Position numbers and translations under genes: made by a program
From: Serratia liquefaciens ATCC 27592
Lineage (GTDB): Bacteria; Pseudomonadota; Gammaproteobacteria; Enterobacterales; Enterobacteriaceae
Assembly: GCF_000422085.1 (NCBI RefSeq)
Contig: NC_021741.1
Coordinates: 744,001 to 808,000 of the forward strand
Direction: 5' to 3'
Length of the DNA: 64,000 bases
Part shown: piece after piece, positions 49,519 to 64,000 of the stretch
Layout: the number at the start of each line of letters is the position of its first letter
Position numbering within the stretch: position 1 is the stretch's first letter
Notes under the pieces: model-generated
Told to the model about the DNA's origin: nothing
The model's database searches: none
What the model saw: only the letters and a program-made list of their open reading frames with translations

Positions 49519-50640
49519 ATGGTGGCTGAACTGACCGCGTTGCGCGATCAAATCGACGAAGTGGATAAGGCGCTGCTGGAGTTGCTGGCTAAACGCCTGC
49601 AGTTGGTAGCGGAAGTGGGAGAGGTTAAAAGCCACCACGGCTTACCGGTGTATGTTCCTGAACGTGAGGCGGCGATGCTGGCCTCACGGCGTCAAGAAGC
49701 GGAAAACCTGGGTGTGCCGCCCGATTTGATTGAGGACGTGCTGCGCAGGGTGATGCGCGAGTCTTACGTCAGCGAGAACGACAAAGGCTTTAAAACGCTA
49801 CATCCGCAACTGCGCCCGATCGTCATTATCGGCGGCAACGGTCAAATGGGGCGGTTGTTTAATCGCTTGCTGACGCTGTCCGGTTACCAGGTCAAAGTGT
49901 TGGACCAGGAAGACTGGAATCAGGCTGATACGCTGCTTGCCGATGCCGGAATGGTGATTGTCAGCGTCCCTATTCACGTCACCGAACAGGTGATTGAGCG
50001 GTTACCGCCATTGCCTGCAGACTGTATTCTGGTTGATCTGGCCTCGGTAAAAAATCGCCCGTTGAATGCCATGCTGGCGGCGCACCATGGCCCCGTAGTG
50101 GGGCTGCATCCTATGTTTGGCCCAGACGTAGGCAGCGTAGCCAAGCAGGTGGTGGTCTATTGCGATGGCCGCGAACCGCAAGCCTACCAATGGTTGCTCG
50201 AACAGCTGCAGGTATGGGGAGCGCGTTTGCACCGTATCAGCGCGGTTGAGCACGATCAGAACATGGCGTTTATTCAGGCGCTGCGTCACTTCGCGACCTT
50301 TGCTTATGGTTTGCATCTGGCGGAAGAAAACGTGCAGTTGGAGCAGTTGCTGGCCCTTTCTTCACCGATCTATCGGCTGGAGTTGGCGATGGTCGGGCGG
50401 CTGTTTGCTCAAGACCCGCAGCTGTACGCGGATATCATTATGTCTTCCGAAGAGAACATTGCGCTGATCAAGCGTTACTATCAGCGGTTTGGTGAGGCAA
50501 TAAAACTGTTGGAACAGGGCGATAAACAGGCGTTTATCCAGAGCTTCCAGAAGGTCGAGCATTGGTTTGGTGACTATGCGCAGCGTTTCCTGGTGGAAAG
50601 CCGTTCGCTGCTACGTCAGGCGAATGACAGTCGCCAATAA
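49519..50640 (+). CDS. tyrA: Bifunctional chorismate mutase / prephenate dehydrogenase (T-protein)
   Basis: 373 residues. N-terminal AroQ chorismate mutase (about 1-90; [19 protein letters not shown]) and C-terminal prephenate dehydrogenase with the NAD motif [12 protein letters not shown] (about residues 98-110) and GLHPMFGPD. It makes 4-hydroxyphenylpyruvate, the precursor of tyrosine. Operon partner of aroF; ends at a terminator facing pheA. Confidence 0.97.
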   Translation: MVAELTALRDQIDEVDKALLELLAKRLQLVAEVGEVKSHHGLPVYVPEREAAMLASRRQEAENLGVPPDLIEDVLRRVMRESYVSENDKGFKTLHPQLRPIVIIGGNGQMGRLFNRLLTLSGYQVKVLDQEDWNQADTLLADAGMVIVSVPIHVTEQVIERLPPLPADCILVDLASVKNRPLNAMLAAHHGPVVGLHPMFGPDVGSVAKQVVVYCDGREPQAYQWLLEQLQVWGARLHRISAVEHDQNMAFIQALRHFATFAYGLHLAEENVQLEQLLALSSPIYRLELAMVGRLFAQDPQLYADIIMSSEENIALIKRYYQRFGEAIKLLEQGDKQAFIQSFQKVEHWFGDYAQRFLVESRSLLRQANDSRQ

Positions 50641-50644
50641 TGAT

Positions 50645-50674
50645 AAGGGTTCGGTTATGCCGAACCCTTTTTTA
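50645..50674 (+). terminator. Terminator after tyrA
   Basis: Perfect stem AAGGGTTCGG/CCGAACCCTT around TTATG, followed by T's; 5 bases past the tyrA stop. Confidence 0.92.
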
Positions 50675-50681
50675 ATGGTAT

Positions 50682-51839
50682 TCAGGACGGATTGACTGGC
50701 ACCACGGTGTCGCTCGGGTAACACCCCAGCACCTTCAGCGAGCGGGTGATAGGCGTCAGATCTCTCAATGCCTTCTGCATCGCCTCAGAACGCAGGTTAG
50801 CCTGCACATCGATATAAAACATCTCTTCCCACGGGTTGCCGTTAATCGGGCGCGATTCCAGCTTGGTCATGATGATGCCGTTGTCGCGCAGTACCAGCAG
50901 CGCTTCCACCAAGGCACCCGACTGCTGGCCGGTGGCCATAATCAGCGTGGTCTTAGCGGGCACCTGCTCGGAAACTTCGATAGCCTTGCGCGCCAATACG
51001 ATAAAGCGGGTAATGTTCTGCTGCTGATTGGCCAGGTTATGTTCCAGTACCTGCAGGCCATAGAGCGCACCGCCGGCTTCGCTGCCCAGCGCCGCCGCTT
51101 TTGGCGAGTTCAACTTTGCCACTTTTTCCATTGCCGCAGCGGTGCTTTCACAGTATTCGATTTTCCAGTGCGGGTAGCGATTAATAAACTGGCTGCACTG
51201 TTGGAAAGGTTGCGGGTGGCTATATACGGTTTCGATCTGATCAAGGTCGGTATCGCTGGCGATCAGCACACAGTGATCGATAGGGTTAGTCAGTTCGCCG
51301 ACGATCGACAAACTGGTGTGTTGCAGCAGGTCGTAAACGTCATTAATCGAGCCGGAGCTGGTGTTTTCGATCGGCAGGATGGCGTAATCCGCCTGGCCGG
51401 TTTCAACCTGGGTGAAGATATCCTGGAATTTCTGGCAACCGCACTCGATCAACTGATCGAAATGGCGAGCAGCGTATTGGCGGGCCGCCAGGTGTGAGTA
51501 AGAGCCTTTCGGGCCAAGGAACGCAATACGGGCGGAATGCTGGCTGATTTGGTTGAGCTGGTGCTGCAGCAGCGCCTGCTGAGTCAGGACGGAGTCTTCG
51601 ATAATCAGTTGAAACAGACGGGTGACGTAAAATCCGTCCAGATCGTACGGCTTGGCAGCGGCGATCAGGGCGTCCAGCAGGTCGCGTTCACGCTCTTTAT
51701 CACGGATTGGTCGATGAGAGTGCAACTTGGTTTTACCTACCTCTACCGCCAGCTCACGGCGTTCTGCCAGCAAGGACAGCAGTTTCAGATCCAGTGCGCT
51801 GATGCGTTGGCGCAGCACGAGTAACGGGTTGTCGGTCAT
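50682..51839 (-). CDS. pheA: Bifunctional chorismate mutase / prephenate dehydratase (P-protein)
   Basis: 385 residues from the ATG at 51839 ([17 protein letters not shown]); the frame extends upstream through the attenuator but that is leader RNA. Chorismate mutase (about 1-95), prephenate dehydratase (about 104-285; [24 protein letters not shown]) and an ACT domain with the phenylalanine-binding GALV and ESRP motifs (about 300-340). It commits chorismate to phenylalanine and is feedback inhibited. Convergent with tyrA and controlled by pheL attenuation. Confidence 0.97.
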   Translation of the reverse strand: MTDNPLLVLRQRISALDLKLLSLLAERRELAVEVGKTKLHSHRPIRDKERERDLLDALIAAAKPYDLDGFYVTRLFQLIIEDSVLTQQALLQHQLNQISQHSARIAFLGPKGSYSHLAARQYAARHFDQLIECGCQKFQDIFTQVETGQADYAILPIENTSSGSINDVYDLLQHTSLSIVGELTNPIDHCVLIASDTDLDQIETVYSHPQPFQQCSQFINRYPHWKIEYCESTAAAMEKVAKLNSPKAAALGSEAGGALYGLQVLEHNLANQQQNITRFIVLARKAIEVSEQVPAKTTLIMATGQQSGALVEALLVLRDNGIIMTKLESRPINGNPWEEMFYIDVQANLRSEAMQKALRDLTPITRSLKVLGCYPSDTVVPVNPS

Positions 51840-51883
51840 AATCAGCTTCTGCCTTATATTTTTATACGTCGTAAAATAGCCAT

Positions 51884-51914
51884 AAAAAAAGCCCCCTGAT
51901 TTCAGGAGGCTTTG
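51884..51914 (-). terminator. pheA attenuator terminator
   Basis: Minus strand: AAAGCCTCCTGAAATCAGGGGGCTTTTTTTATG forms a GC-rich hairpin with a seven-T run (stem AGCCTCCTGA pairing with TCAGGGGGCT). It lies between pheL and pheA, as expected for transcription attenuation. Confidence 0.92.
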
Positions 51915-51959
51915 CTGTTCGTCTTCGCATTCTTTATCACACGACGAAACGCCTCCCAA

Positions 51960-52007
51960 TCAGGGGAAGGTAAAAAAGAATGCGAAGAAAAACGGTTTAC
52001 GGACCAT
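51960..52007 (-). CDS. pheL: pheA operon leader peptide PheL
   Basis: 15 residues, [15 protein letters not shown], with seven phenylalanine codons. When charged tRNA-Phe is scarce the ribosome stalls here, letting an antiterminator form and pheA be expressed. The E. coli peptide, as I recall it, differs only near the N-terminus ([15 protein letters not shown]). Start at 52007, stop 45 bases before the attenuator hairpin. Confidence 0.95.
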   Translation of the reverse strand: [15 protein letters not shown]

Positions 52008-52082
52008 GTGCTATCCAAAGTGTGTGAGACAGGTTTTAAAGTAACCGCAGGTTTTTATCTCGTCAATAAAAAAACCAGACAA

Positions 52083-52106
52083 AAAACGCGCCCTCAGGCG
52101 CGTTTG
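52083..52106 (-). terminator. Terminator after raiA
   Basis: Minus strand: AAACGCGCC, loop TGAG, GGCGCGTTTTTTG. It follows raiA by about 23 bases and precedes the pheL leader. Confidence 0.88.
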
Positions 52107-52128
52107 ATGTGAAACAGCCGCTAAACGG

Positions 52129-52470
52129 TTATTCCTGTTCCGGCTCCACTTCCGGAACGATGTCCTTCACGCTGGCGGCGGCACGGCGTGCTTCGCCTTT
52201 GTGCTGCACCTTGTTCAACTGACGCTCCAGCTTGGCGATCAGTTCGTTAACGGCGGTGTACATGTCTTCATGTTTTGCGCTGGCGACCAGCGGGCCGTTA
52301 GGTGTGGTAATGGTGGCGTCGGCAACAAACCCTTTCGGTTCTTTGGATAAGACGATATGCGGGTTAATCAGTTGGGCCTGCCATTTTTCCAGTTTGGTGA
52401 GACGGTCTTCGACGTGACTGCGGATTGCGGGAGTGATATCCATTTGTTTGCTGGTAATGTTCAATGTCAT
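52129..52470 (-). CDS. raiA: Ribosome-associated inhibitor A (YfiA)
   Basis: 113 residues ([24 protein letters not shown]...), short-form HPF/RaiA family with an acidic C-terminal tail ([11 protein letters not shown]). It binds the 30S subunit in stationary phase and cold shock, blocking translation and ribosome dimerisation. Position upstream of pheL-pheA matches E. coli. Confidence 0.96.
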   Translation of the reverse strand: MTLNITSKQMDITPAIRSHVEDRLTKLEKWQAQLINPHIVLSKEPKGFVADATITTPNGPLVASAKHEDMYTAVNELIAKLERQLNKVQHKGEARRAAASVKDIVPEVEPEQE

Positions 52471-52782
52471 ATAACTTACCTCTCTGTCTTTCCGTCTTGG
52501 ATGAGTCCAGCATACCCCGCTTTTTGCTGAAATGCGTGATGAAAATCACGTTTTTTTGTCACTTTTTGCAAAGTTAGTTCAATCTGTGATTCAGCATCTG
52601 AAATGGCCATCTAACGCTTGAGTCTTGGAAGCGGAACGCGCATTATTGAAAGGATAAGCGGTGTTGCAGTCTTGCTAACATCGTGTTTTTGCTTGTGTAT
52701 TTATCCGGAATTGGGTGAATTTACAGCAAATAAAAACGGCAGCCGAAGCTGCCGTTTTGTTTTCCTGCCGTTACCCATCAGA
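52471..52782. other. Intergenic region raiA-bamD
   Basis: 312 bases between co-directional genes. It contains the bamD terminator on the right and must contain the raiA promoter; no clear promoter elements or genes were identified in the middle. Confidence 0.5.
52728..52759 (-). terminator. Terminator after bamD
   Basis: Perfect 11-base stem AAAACGGCAGC/GCTGCCGTTTT with a four-base loop; minus-strand transcripts end in TTTTTATTT. Confidence 0.9.
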
Positions 52783-53514
52783 CTATGCCGGGTTGGCGCT
52801 AATCACTTTGGCCACTTTGTCGGCCTGGCCGTTCAGTTGCAACTGCTTGTACGCATTTTCCATCAGCGGCAGCGCGTCGCGCGTCGCTTGAGTATCAGGG
52901 AATTCACGCAGCATCTGTTCAGCACGATTAACGACCGCGACGTAGGCACCGCGTTTAGTGTAGTATTCCACCACCGAAAGCTCATACTTGGCCAGGCGGT
53001 CTTTCAGATACACCAGACGCTTGTTGGCATCGGTTACATACTGGCTGTTCGGGTACTGCTGAATCAGCTGGCTGAAATCGCGAAATGCAGCGCGAGCATG
53101 CTGTGGATCGCGGTCTGAACGATCGACCCCGAAGAAGCCTTGCAGTGCACTGTCATCCAACGCCATATCGGTCAGGCCACGCATATACATCACGTAGTCG
53201 ATGTTTGGGTGCGTTGGGTTCAGACGCATGAAACGATCGATAGATGCCTGAGCCATAGGTAAATCGGCAGATTTATAGTAGGCATAAATCAGGTCCAACT
53301 GTACCTGCTGAGAGTAGGGTCCGAAAGGATAGCGGTTATCTAACGCTTCGAGTTGCGTAATCGCGCCCTTAAAGTTACCGTCCTGCAGTTTTTGCTGGGC
53401 AGTAGCATAGATTTCCGAAGGCGGGTTGTCGGGAACCGCATCCTTGGATGTGGAGCAACCTGCCAGCGCCAGGCTCAACGTGGCTGCCGCCACCAGATAT
53501 TTCATACGCGTCAT
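52783..53514 (-). CDS. bamD: Outer-membrane assembly lipoprotein BamD
   Basis: 243 residues. Signal peptide with lipobox LALAGC (acylated Cys19 region) followed by TPR-like repeats ([56 protein letters not shown]). Essential partner of BamA in the BAM complex that inserts beta-barrel proteins. Divergent from rluD across 131 bases. Confidence 0.97.
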   Translation of the reverse strand: MTRMKYLVAAATLSLALAGCSTSKDAVPDNPPSEIYATAQQKLQDGNFKGAITQLEALDNRYPFGPYSQQVQLDLIYAYYKSADLPMAQASIDRFMRLNPTHPNIDYVMYMRGLTDMALDDSALQGFFGVDRSDRDPQHARAAFRDFSQLIQQYPNSQYVTDANKRLVYLKDRLAKYELSVVEYYTKRGAYVAVVNRAEQMLREFPDTQATRDALPLMENAYKQLQLNGQADKVAKVISANPA

Positions 53515-53645
53515 GACGTTTTGATTATCCTCAGGGTGTTATTCCGGGAGACTGTCCGTTAAGCTCCCGACAAAGACCAGTTACAATAGCACATTATATT
53601 AAACGGCATCGCCGTGAAAACCCAACGTTAACGAAGAAGCTGCAT

Positions 53646-54623
53646 ATGGCACAACAAGTACAACTCACCGCAACGGTGGCCGAATCTCAACTCGGACAAC
53701 GTTTAGATCAGGCTTTGGCCGAATTGTTCCCTGATTATTCACGATCTCGCATAAAAGATTGGATCCTGGACGATCGGGTGCAGGTCAATGGCAAAACGAT
53801 AAACAAACCGAAAGAGAAGGTGCTGGGGGGAGAGACGGTCGCCATTGATGCACAGATAGAAGAAGAGGCCCGTTGGGAACCGCAGGACATCGCGCTGAAT
53901 ATCGTCTACGAAGACAGCGACATTTTGGTTATCAACAAACCGCGCGACCTGGTTGTGCATCCTGGCGCCGGTAACCCGGACGGCACGGTGCTCAATGCGT
54001 TGCTGCATTACTATCCTGAAATCGCCGACGTACCGCGTGCCGGTATCGTGCACCGTTTGGACAAGGACACGACCGGTCTGATGGTAGTGGCGAAAACCGT
54101 TCCGGCGCAGACCCGGTTGGTAGAAGCGTTGCAGGCACGTGAAATCACCCGTGAATACGAAGCTGTCGCCATCGGTACCATGACCGCCGGCGGTACCGTC
54201 GAAGAACCGATTTCGCGCCATTCAACCAAGCGTACCCACATGGCGGTCCACCCGATGGGTAAACCGGCGGTGACGCATTACCGCATTATGGAACACTTCC
54301 GCGCGCACACTCGCCTGCGTCTGCGTCTGGAAACCGGCCGTACCCACCAGATCCGTGTGCATATGTCGCACATTAACCACCCGCTGGTGGGCGATCAGCT
54401 GTACGGTGGTCGTCCACGTCCGCCAAAAGGGGCTTCGGAGGCATTCATTGCCACATTGCGCGGTTTCGATCGCCAGGCACTGCACGCCACCATGCTGCGT
54501 TTATATCATCCGATCAGCGGTATCCAGATGGAGTGGCATGCGCCGCTGCCGCAGGATATGGTCGATCTGATTAACGCACTGAAGCTCGATACCGAAGAAT
54601 TCAAAGATCAGATGAACTGGTAA
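53646..54623 (+). CDS. rluD: 23S rRNA pseudouridine(1911/1915/1917) synthase
   Basis: 325 residues. N-terminal S4 RNA-binding domain (about 18-75) and RluA-type catalytic domain with GIVHRLDKDTTGLMVVA, Asp in HRLDKDT being catalytic (about residue 139), plus LETGRTHQIRVH. It modifies helix 69 of 23S rRNA. pgeF starts on its last base (TAATG overlap). Confidence 0.97.
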   Translation: MAQQVQLTATVAESQLGQRLDQALAELFPDYSRSRIKDWILDDRVQVNGKTINKPKEKVLGGETVAIDAQIEEEARWEPQDIALNIVYEDSDILVINKPRDLVVHPGAGNPDGTVLNALLHYYPEIADVPRAGIVHRLDKDTTGLMVVAKTVPAQTRLVEALQAREITREYEAVAIGTMTAGGTVEEPISRHSTKRTHMAVHPMGKPAVTHYRIMEHFRAHTRLRLRLETGRTHQIRVHMSHINHPLVGDQLYGGRPRPPKGASEAFIATLRGFDRQALHATMLRLYHPISGIQMEWHAPLPQDMVDLINALKLDTEEFKDQMNW

Positions 54624-55354
54624 TGGATTCGCTTATCTTGCCCGATTGGCCACTGCCTGCAGGGGTAAAAGCCTGCAGCAGCACCCGTAACGGTGGCGTG
54701 AGTCGGCCACCGTACGGTTCGCTCAATCTCGGCACTCACGTGGGTGACGAGGTTCAGGCGGTGGCGGATAATCGTCAGCGTCTGGTCGCGGCGGCGAACC
54801 TGCCGCAGATGCCAGTCTGGCTGGAGCAAGTGCATGGCACGCGCGTGGTGCGACTGGATGGGCAAACGCCTGTCGATTTGCAAGCGGACGCGGTTTACAG
54901 CAATGTGCCAGGACAGGTGTGCGCAGTGATGACAGCAGACTGCTTGCCGGTTTTATTCTGCTCGCAGTCTGGTGATGAAGTCGCTGCAGCTCATGCCGGT
55001 TGGCGTGGATTGTGTAACGGCGTGCTGGAGCAGACTTTAGCGGCGTTTTCCACTCAGCCTGCAGGCATCAGCGTTTGGCTCGGCCCGGCGATCGGCCCGC
55101 AGCAGTTTGAGGTAGGCCCGGAGGTCCGCGCGGCATTTATTGCTGTTGATCCCGGTGCTGAGCTGGCTTTTGCCCCTCGCGGCGATAAATACCTCGCAGA
55201 TATCTATTTACTGGCTCGTCAGCGTCTACAACGCGCAGGGGTTCATGCTATCTATGGCGGAGACCGTTGTACGGTGAGCGAAATCAGTCATTTTTTCTCC
55301 TATCGACGCGACGGAATAACCGGACGTCTGGCAAGTTTAATCTGGCTGATATAA
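54623..55354 (+). CDS. pgeF: Multicopper-oxidase-like/purine nucleoside phosphorylase-family protein (YfiH)
   Basis: 243 residues, DUF152/laccase-domain family. Zinc ligand motifs are visible: LEQVHGT (His), TADCLPVLF (Cys) and HAGWRGL (His). E. coli PgeF (YfiH) is reported as a peptidoglycan-editing amidase-type factor and family members also act on purine nucleosides, so the exact role is open. Translationally coupled to rluD. Confidence 0.92.
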   Translation: MDSLILPDWPLPAGVKACSSTRNGGVSRPPYGSLNLGTHVGDEVQAVADNRQRLVAAANLPQMPVWLEQVHGTRVVRLDGQTPVDLQADAVYSNVPGQVCAVMTADCLPVLFCSQSGDEVAAAHAGWRGLCNGVLEQTLAAFSTQPAGISVWLGPAIGPQQFEVGPEVRAAFIAVDPGAELAFAPRGDKYLADIYLLARQRLQRAGVHAIYGGDRCTVSEISHFFSYRRDGITGRLASLIWLI

Positions 55355-55418
55355 CCTATTGAATTAGGACGGTCCAACGGCGCATGATGTAGTACCGAAA
55401 ATATACAGTCGAAATAAC

Positions 55419-55446
55419 CTTGAAAATTTGAGGGATGACCTCATTT
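55419..55446 (+). promoter_or_regulatory. Sigma-32 heat-shock promoter of clpB
   Basis: CTTGAAA (55419-55425), 13-base spacer, CCTCATTT (55439-55446), close to the sigma-32 consensus CTTGAAA-N13-CCCCATNT. It lies 39 bases before the clpB ATG. Confidence 0.8.
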
Positions 55447-55484
55447 AATCTCCAGTAGCAATTTCGACCAATCTTGGAGGTGTT

Positions 55485-58058
<2,574 letters not shown>

Positions 58059-58091
58059 CGGCTATCTATTATCTATATAGTGATTACGATG

Positions 58092-58121
58092 AAAGGGAGC
58101 GGGCGACCGCTCCTTTTTTTA
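58092..58121 (+). terminator. Terminator after clpB
   Basis: GGAGCGG, loop GCGA, CCGCTCC, followed by a run of seven T's; 33 bases past the clpB stop. Confidence 0.93.
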
Positions 58122-58253
58122 TCGGCTTTCGTTGGGTTTAAGCTGTTTGCCCTGGCAATGGCGCTCAAACCCCGTAATTTCGTCTAATAAATATCCTAAA
58201 ATGGCTTTATTGGTGGTTATTTGAACGCTTGAAAAGTTTTTTGCATTTAGGGG

Positions 58254-58281
58254 TTGCGGCCTTCTGAGAACTCCCTATAAT
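58254..58281 (+). promoter_or_regulatory. rRNA operon promoter P1
   Basis: TTGCGG (58254-58259), 16-base spacer, TATAAT (58276-58281), followed by GCGCCTCCACTGAC, the GC-rich discriminator and start region conserved in enterobacterial rrn P1. AT-rich sequence upstream fits an UP element and Fis sites. Confidence 0.92.
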
Positions 58282-58384
58282 GCGCCTCCACTGACCGGGA
58301 ACAACGACTCCTCTAACGAGAACCAGTCGCCCAGCCAGAAAGATTCAAGCCGGTGAAAACACCGTTTCTTAATAAGAAAAAAGC

Positions 58385-58412
58385 TTGACTCTTCAGGTGA
58401 AAAGCGTAATAT
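58385..58412 (+). promoter_or_regulatory. rRNA operon promoter P2
   Basis: TTGACT (58385-58390), 16-base spacer, TAATAT (58407-58412), about 130 bases after P1, the usual spacing. Confidence 0.88.
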
Positions 58413-58442
58413 ACGCCACCTCGAGTTAGCAACCTAACTCAC

Positions 58443-58454
58443 TGCTCTTTAACA
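58443..58454 (+). promoter_or_regulatory. boxA antitermination site, 16S leader
   Basis: TGCTCTTTAACA matches the enterobacterial boxA bound by NusB-S10. A second copy is at 60472-60483 before 23S. The remainder of the clpB-16S interval is leader RNA. Confidence 0.92.
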
Positions 58455-58622
58455 ATTTATCAGACAATCTGTGTGGGCACTCCACAAGACGATATCCAGA
58501 ACCTTAGGGTTCAAAAAAATATCAAGTCTTGAAGAGTGACCAAGCAGTAATTCATTTAGTTGAATTATTACGAAAGTTAATTTTCGAGCATCGCTTCACG
58601 AGTTGAAGCAAATCAAGCTTTT

Positions 58623-60164
<1,542 letters not shown>

Positions 60165-60309
60165 CCTAATGATATTGATTCGCGTGAAGTGCTCACACAG
60201 ATTGTCTGATAGAAACGTAATGAGCAAAAGCGCTACCTGTTGATGTAATGAGTCACTGACTCATGCTGATACGAACCGATTAAGACAGTCAGTTTAATCG
60301 GATTTTCGT

Positions 60310-60385
60310 GTCCCCATCGTCTAGAGGCCTAGGACACTGCCCTTTCACGGCTGTAACAGGGGTTCGAATCCCCTTGGGGACGCCA
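60310..60385 (+). tRNA. tRNA-Glu (TTC), spacer tRNA
   Basis: 76 bases with encoded CCA, anticodon TTC in CCTTTCACG. The only tRNA in the 16S-23S spacer, as in the tRNA-Glu class of enterobacterial rrn operons. It is also a substrate class for TruD encoded in this window. Confidence 0.97.
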
Positions 60386-60471
60386 TCCGATAATGAGTGA
60401 AAGACATTATCACCGGTTCTTGGAACCGAAAACATCTTAAAGATGACTCTTGCGAGTCGTGTTTAAGATAT

Positions 60472-60483
60472 TGCTCTTTAACA
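60472..60483 (+). promoter_or_regulatory. boxA antitermination site, 23S leader
   Basis: Second TGCTCTTTAACA element in the spacer, upstream of 23S, in the standard position. Confidence 0.9.
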
Positions 60484-60630
60484 ATCTGGAACAAGCTGAA
60501 AATTGAAACATGACAGCTGAAACTTATCCCTCCGTAGAAGTATTGGGGTAAGGATTAACCTGTCATAGAGTCTCTCAAATGTAGCAGCACGAGAGTGTTC
60601 TCTGTTTACAGAAACACCTTCGGGTTGTGA

Positions 60631-63538
<2,908 letters not shown>

Positions 63539-63638
63539 ACAACACCAAAGGTGTTTTAGAGAGATTGTAGAGATTTTCAGCGAGTTCCGAGATTGGTTTC
63601 AATGGCTGCGGGAGTGGCGGTTGGAATGAAACAGAATT

Positions 63639-63758
63639 TGCCTGGCGGCAATAGCGCGGTGGTCCCACCTGACCCCATGCCGAACTCAGAAGTGAAACGC
63701 CGTAGCGCCGATGGTAGTGTGGGGTCTCCCCATGCGAGAGTAGGACACTGCCAGGCAT
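63639..63758 (+). rRNA. rrf: 5S ribosomal RNA
   Basis: 120 bases, TGCCTGGCGGC to CTGCCAGGCAT with complementary ends; about 100 bases after 23S. Confidence 0.97.
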
Positions 63759-63851
63759 CAAATAAACGTTATCAGCCTGACAACTGGTAATGAGCAGGAT
63801 CGCCAAGCGCGGTTTTGCCCACATCGAAAGATGTGACGTAAAAGAATCGGT

Positions 63852-63928
63852 GGAGCGGTAGTTCAGTTGGTTAGAATACCTGCCTGTCACGCAGGGGGTC
63901 GCGGGTTCGAGCCCCGTCCGTTCCGCCA
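63852..63928 (+). tRNA. tRNA-Asp (GTC)
   Basis: 77 bases with encoded CCA, anticodon GTC in CCTGTCACG. A distal tRNA of the rRNA operon, 93 bases after 5S and before the terminator. Confidence 0.97.
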
Positions 63929-63938
63929 CTTATTTGAT

Positions 63939-63969
63939 AAGCCCTGAGTCTATGACTCAGGGCTTTTTC
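63939..63969 (+). terminator. Terminator of the rRNA operon
   Basis: AAGCCCTGAGTC, short loop, GACTCAGGGCTTTTT; perfect stem with T-run directly after tRNA-Asp. Confidence 0.95.
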
Positions 63970-64000
63970 ATATGCAAAATTCAAGAAAATCCAAATCACT

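Overview
ORGANISM. The window is chromosomal DNA of an enterobacterium in the Yersiniaceae, most likely a Serratia species. The 16S variable regions and the gene order (cysJIH-iap-cysG-cysDNC-ygbE, ftsB-ispDF-truD-surE-pcm-nlpD-rpoS-mutS, recA-recX-alaS-csrA-tRNA, ffh-rpsP-rimM-trmD-rplS, aroF-tyrA/pheA, bamD/rluD-pgeF-clpB-rrn) fit that group, and most proteins closely resemble E. coli K-12 proteins from memory. The species call is inference; no database search was run. LAYOUT. 1-9.4 kb holds sulfate assimilation: cysJ (5' end cut off), cysI, cysH, the exported peptidase iap on the other strand, siroheme synthase cysG, then cysDNC. 9.4-12.1 kb holds ygbE and a leftward polar amino-acid ABC transporter with a perfect inverted repeat just upstream. 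12.5-19.1 kb holds ftsB, isoprenoid genes ispD and ispF, truD, stationary-phase genes surE and pcm, nlpD (containing a likely rpoS promoter) and rpoS, facing mutS. 22.2-27.4 kb is an accessory chitobiose-type island (chbB, chbC, a GH1 phospho-beta-glucosidase, chbR, chbG) behind a perfect CRP site; it lacks the IIA gene chbA and has GH1 in place of the GH4 enzyme chbF. 27.4-36.4 kb holds an MFS transporter, pncC, LexA-controlled recA, recX, alaS, csrA, tRNA-Ser plus three identical tRNA-Arg genes, yqaB and yqaA. 36.5-44.7 kb holds gshA, the small RNA MicA on the opposite strand, luxS, corB, ypjD, ffh and the S16 operon. 44.8-48.4 kb is the most unusual stretch: an orphan phage P2-type Ogr/Delta activator downstream of a near-consensus LexA box, a DUF481 beta-barrel gene, and a dcuB dicarboxylate carrier broken by a one-base frameshift. 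48.4-52.5 kb holds aroF-tyrA, pheA with its pheL attenuator, and raiA. 52.8-58.1 kb holds bamD, rluD-pgeF and heat-shock clpB. 58.2-64 kb is a complete rRNA operon (16S, tRNA-Glu, 23S, 5S, tRNA-Asp). HOW THE GENES WORK TOGETHER. The cys genes cover activation of sulfate to PAPS, its reduction to sulfide, and synthesis of the siroheme needed by CysI. aroF, tyrA and pheA form the feedback-controlled entry and end branches of phenylalanine and tyrosine synthesis. Stress control is dense: rpoS, csrA, recA/LexA, sigma-E MicA, sigma-32 clpB and raiA. NOVELTY. Most of the window is ordinary core genome. The best candidate for something new is the SOS-type promoter in front of the orphan Ogr gene (about 44.86-45.40 kb). 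No CRISPR array, insertion sequence or intact prophage was seen.
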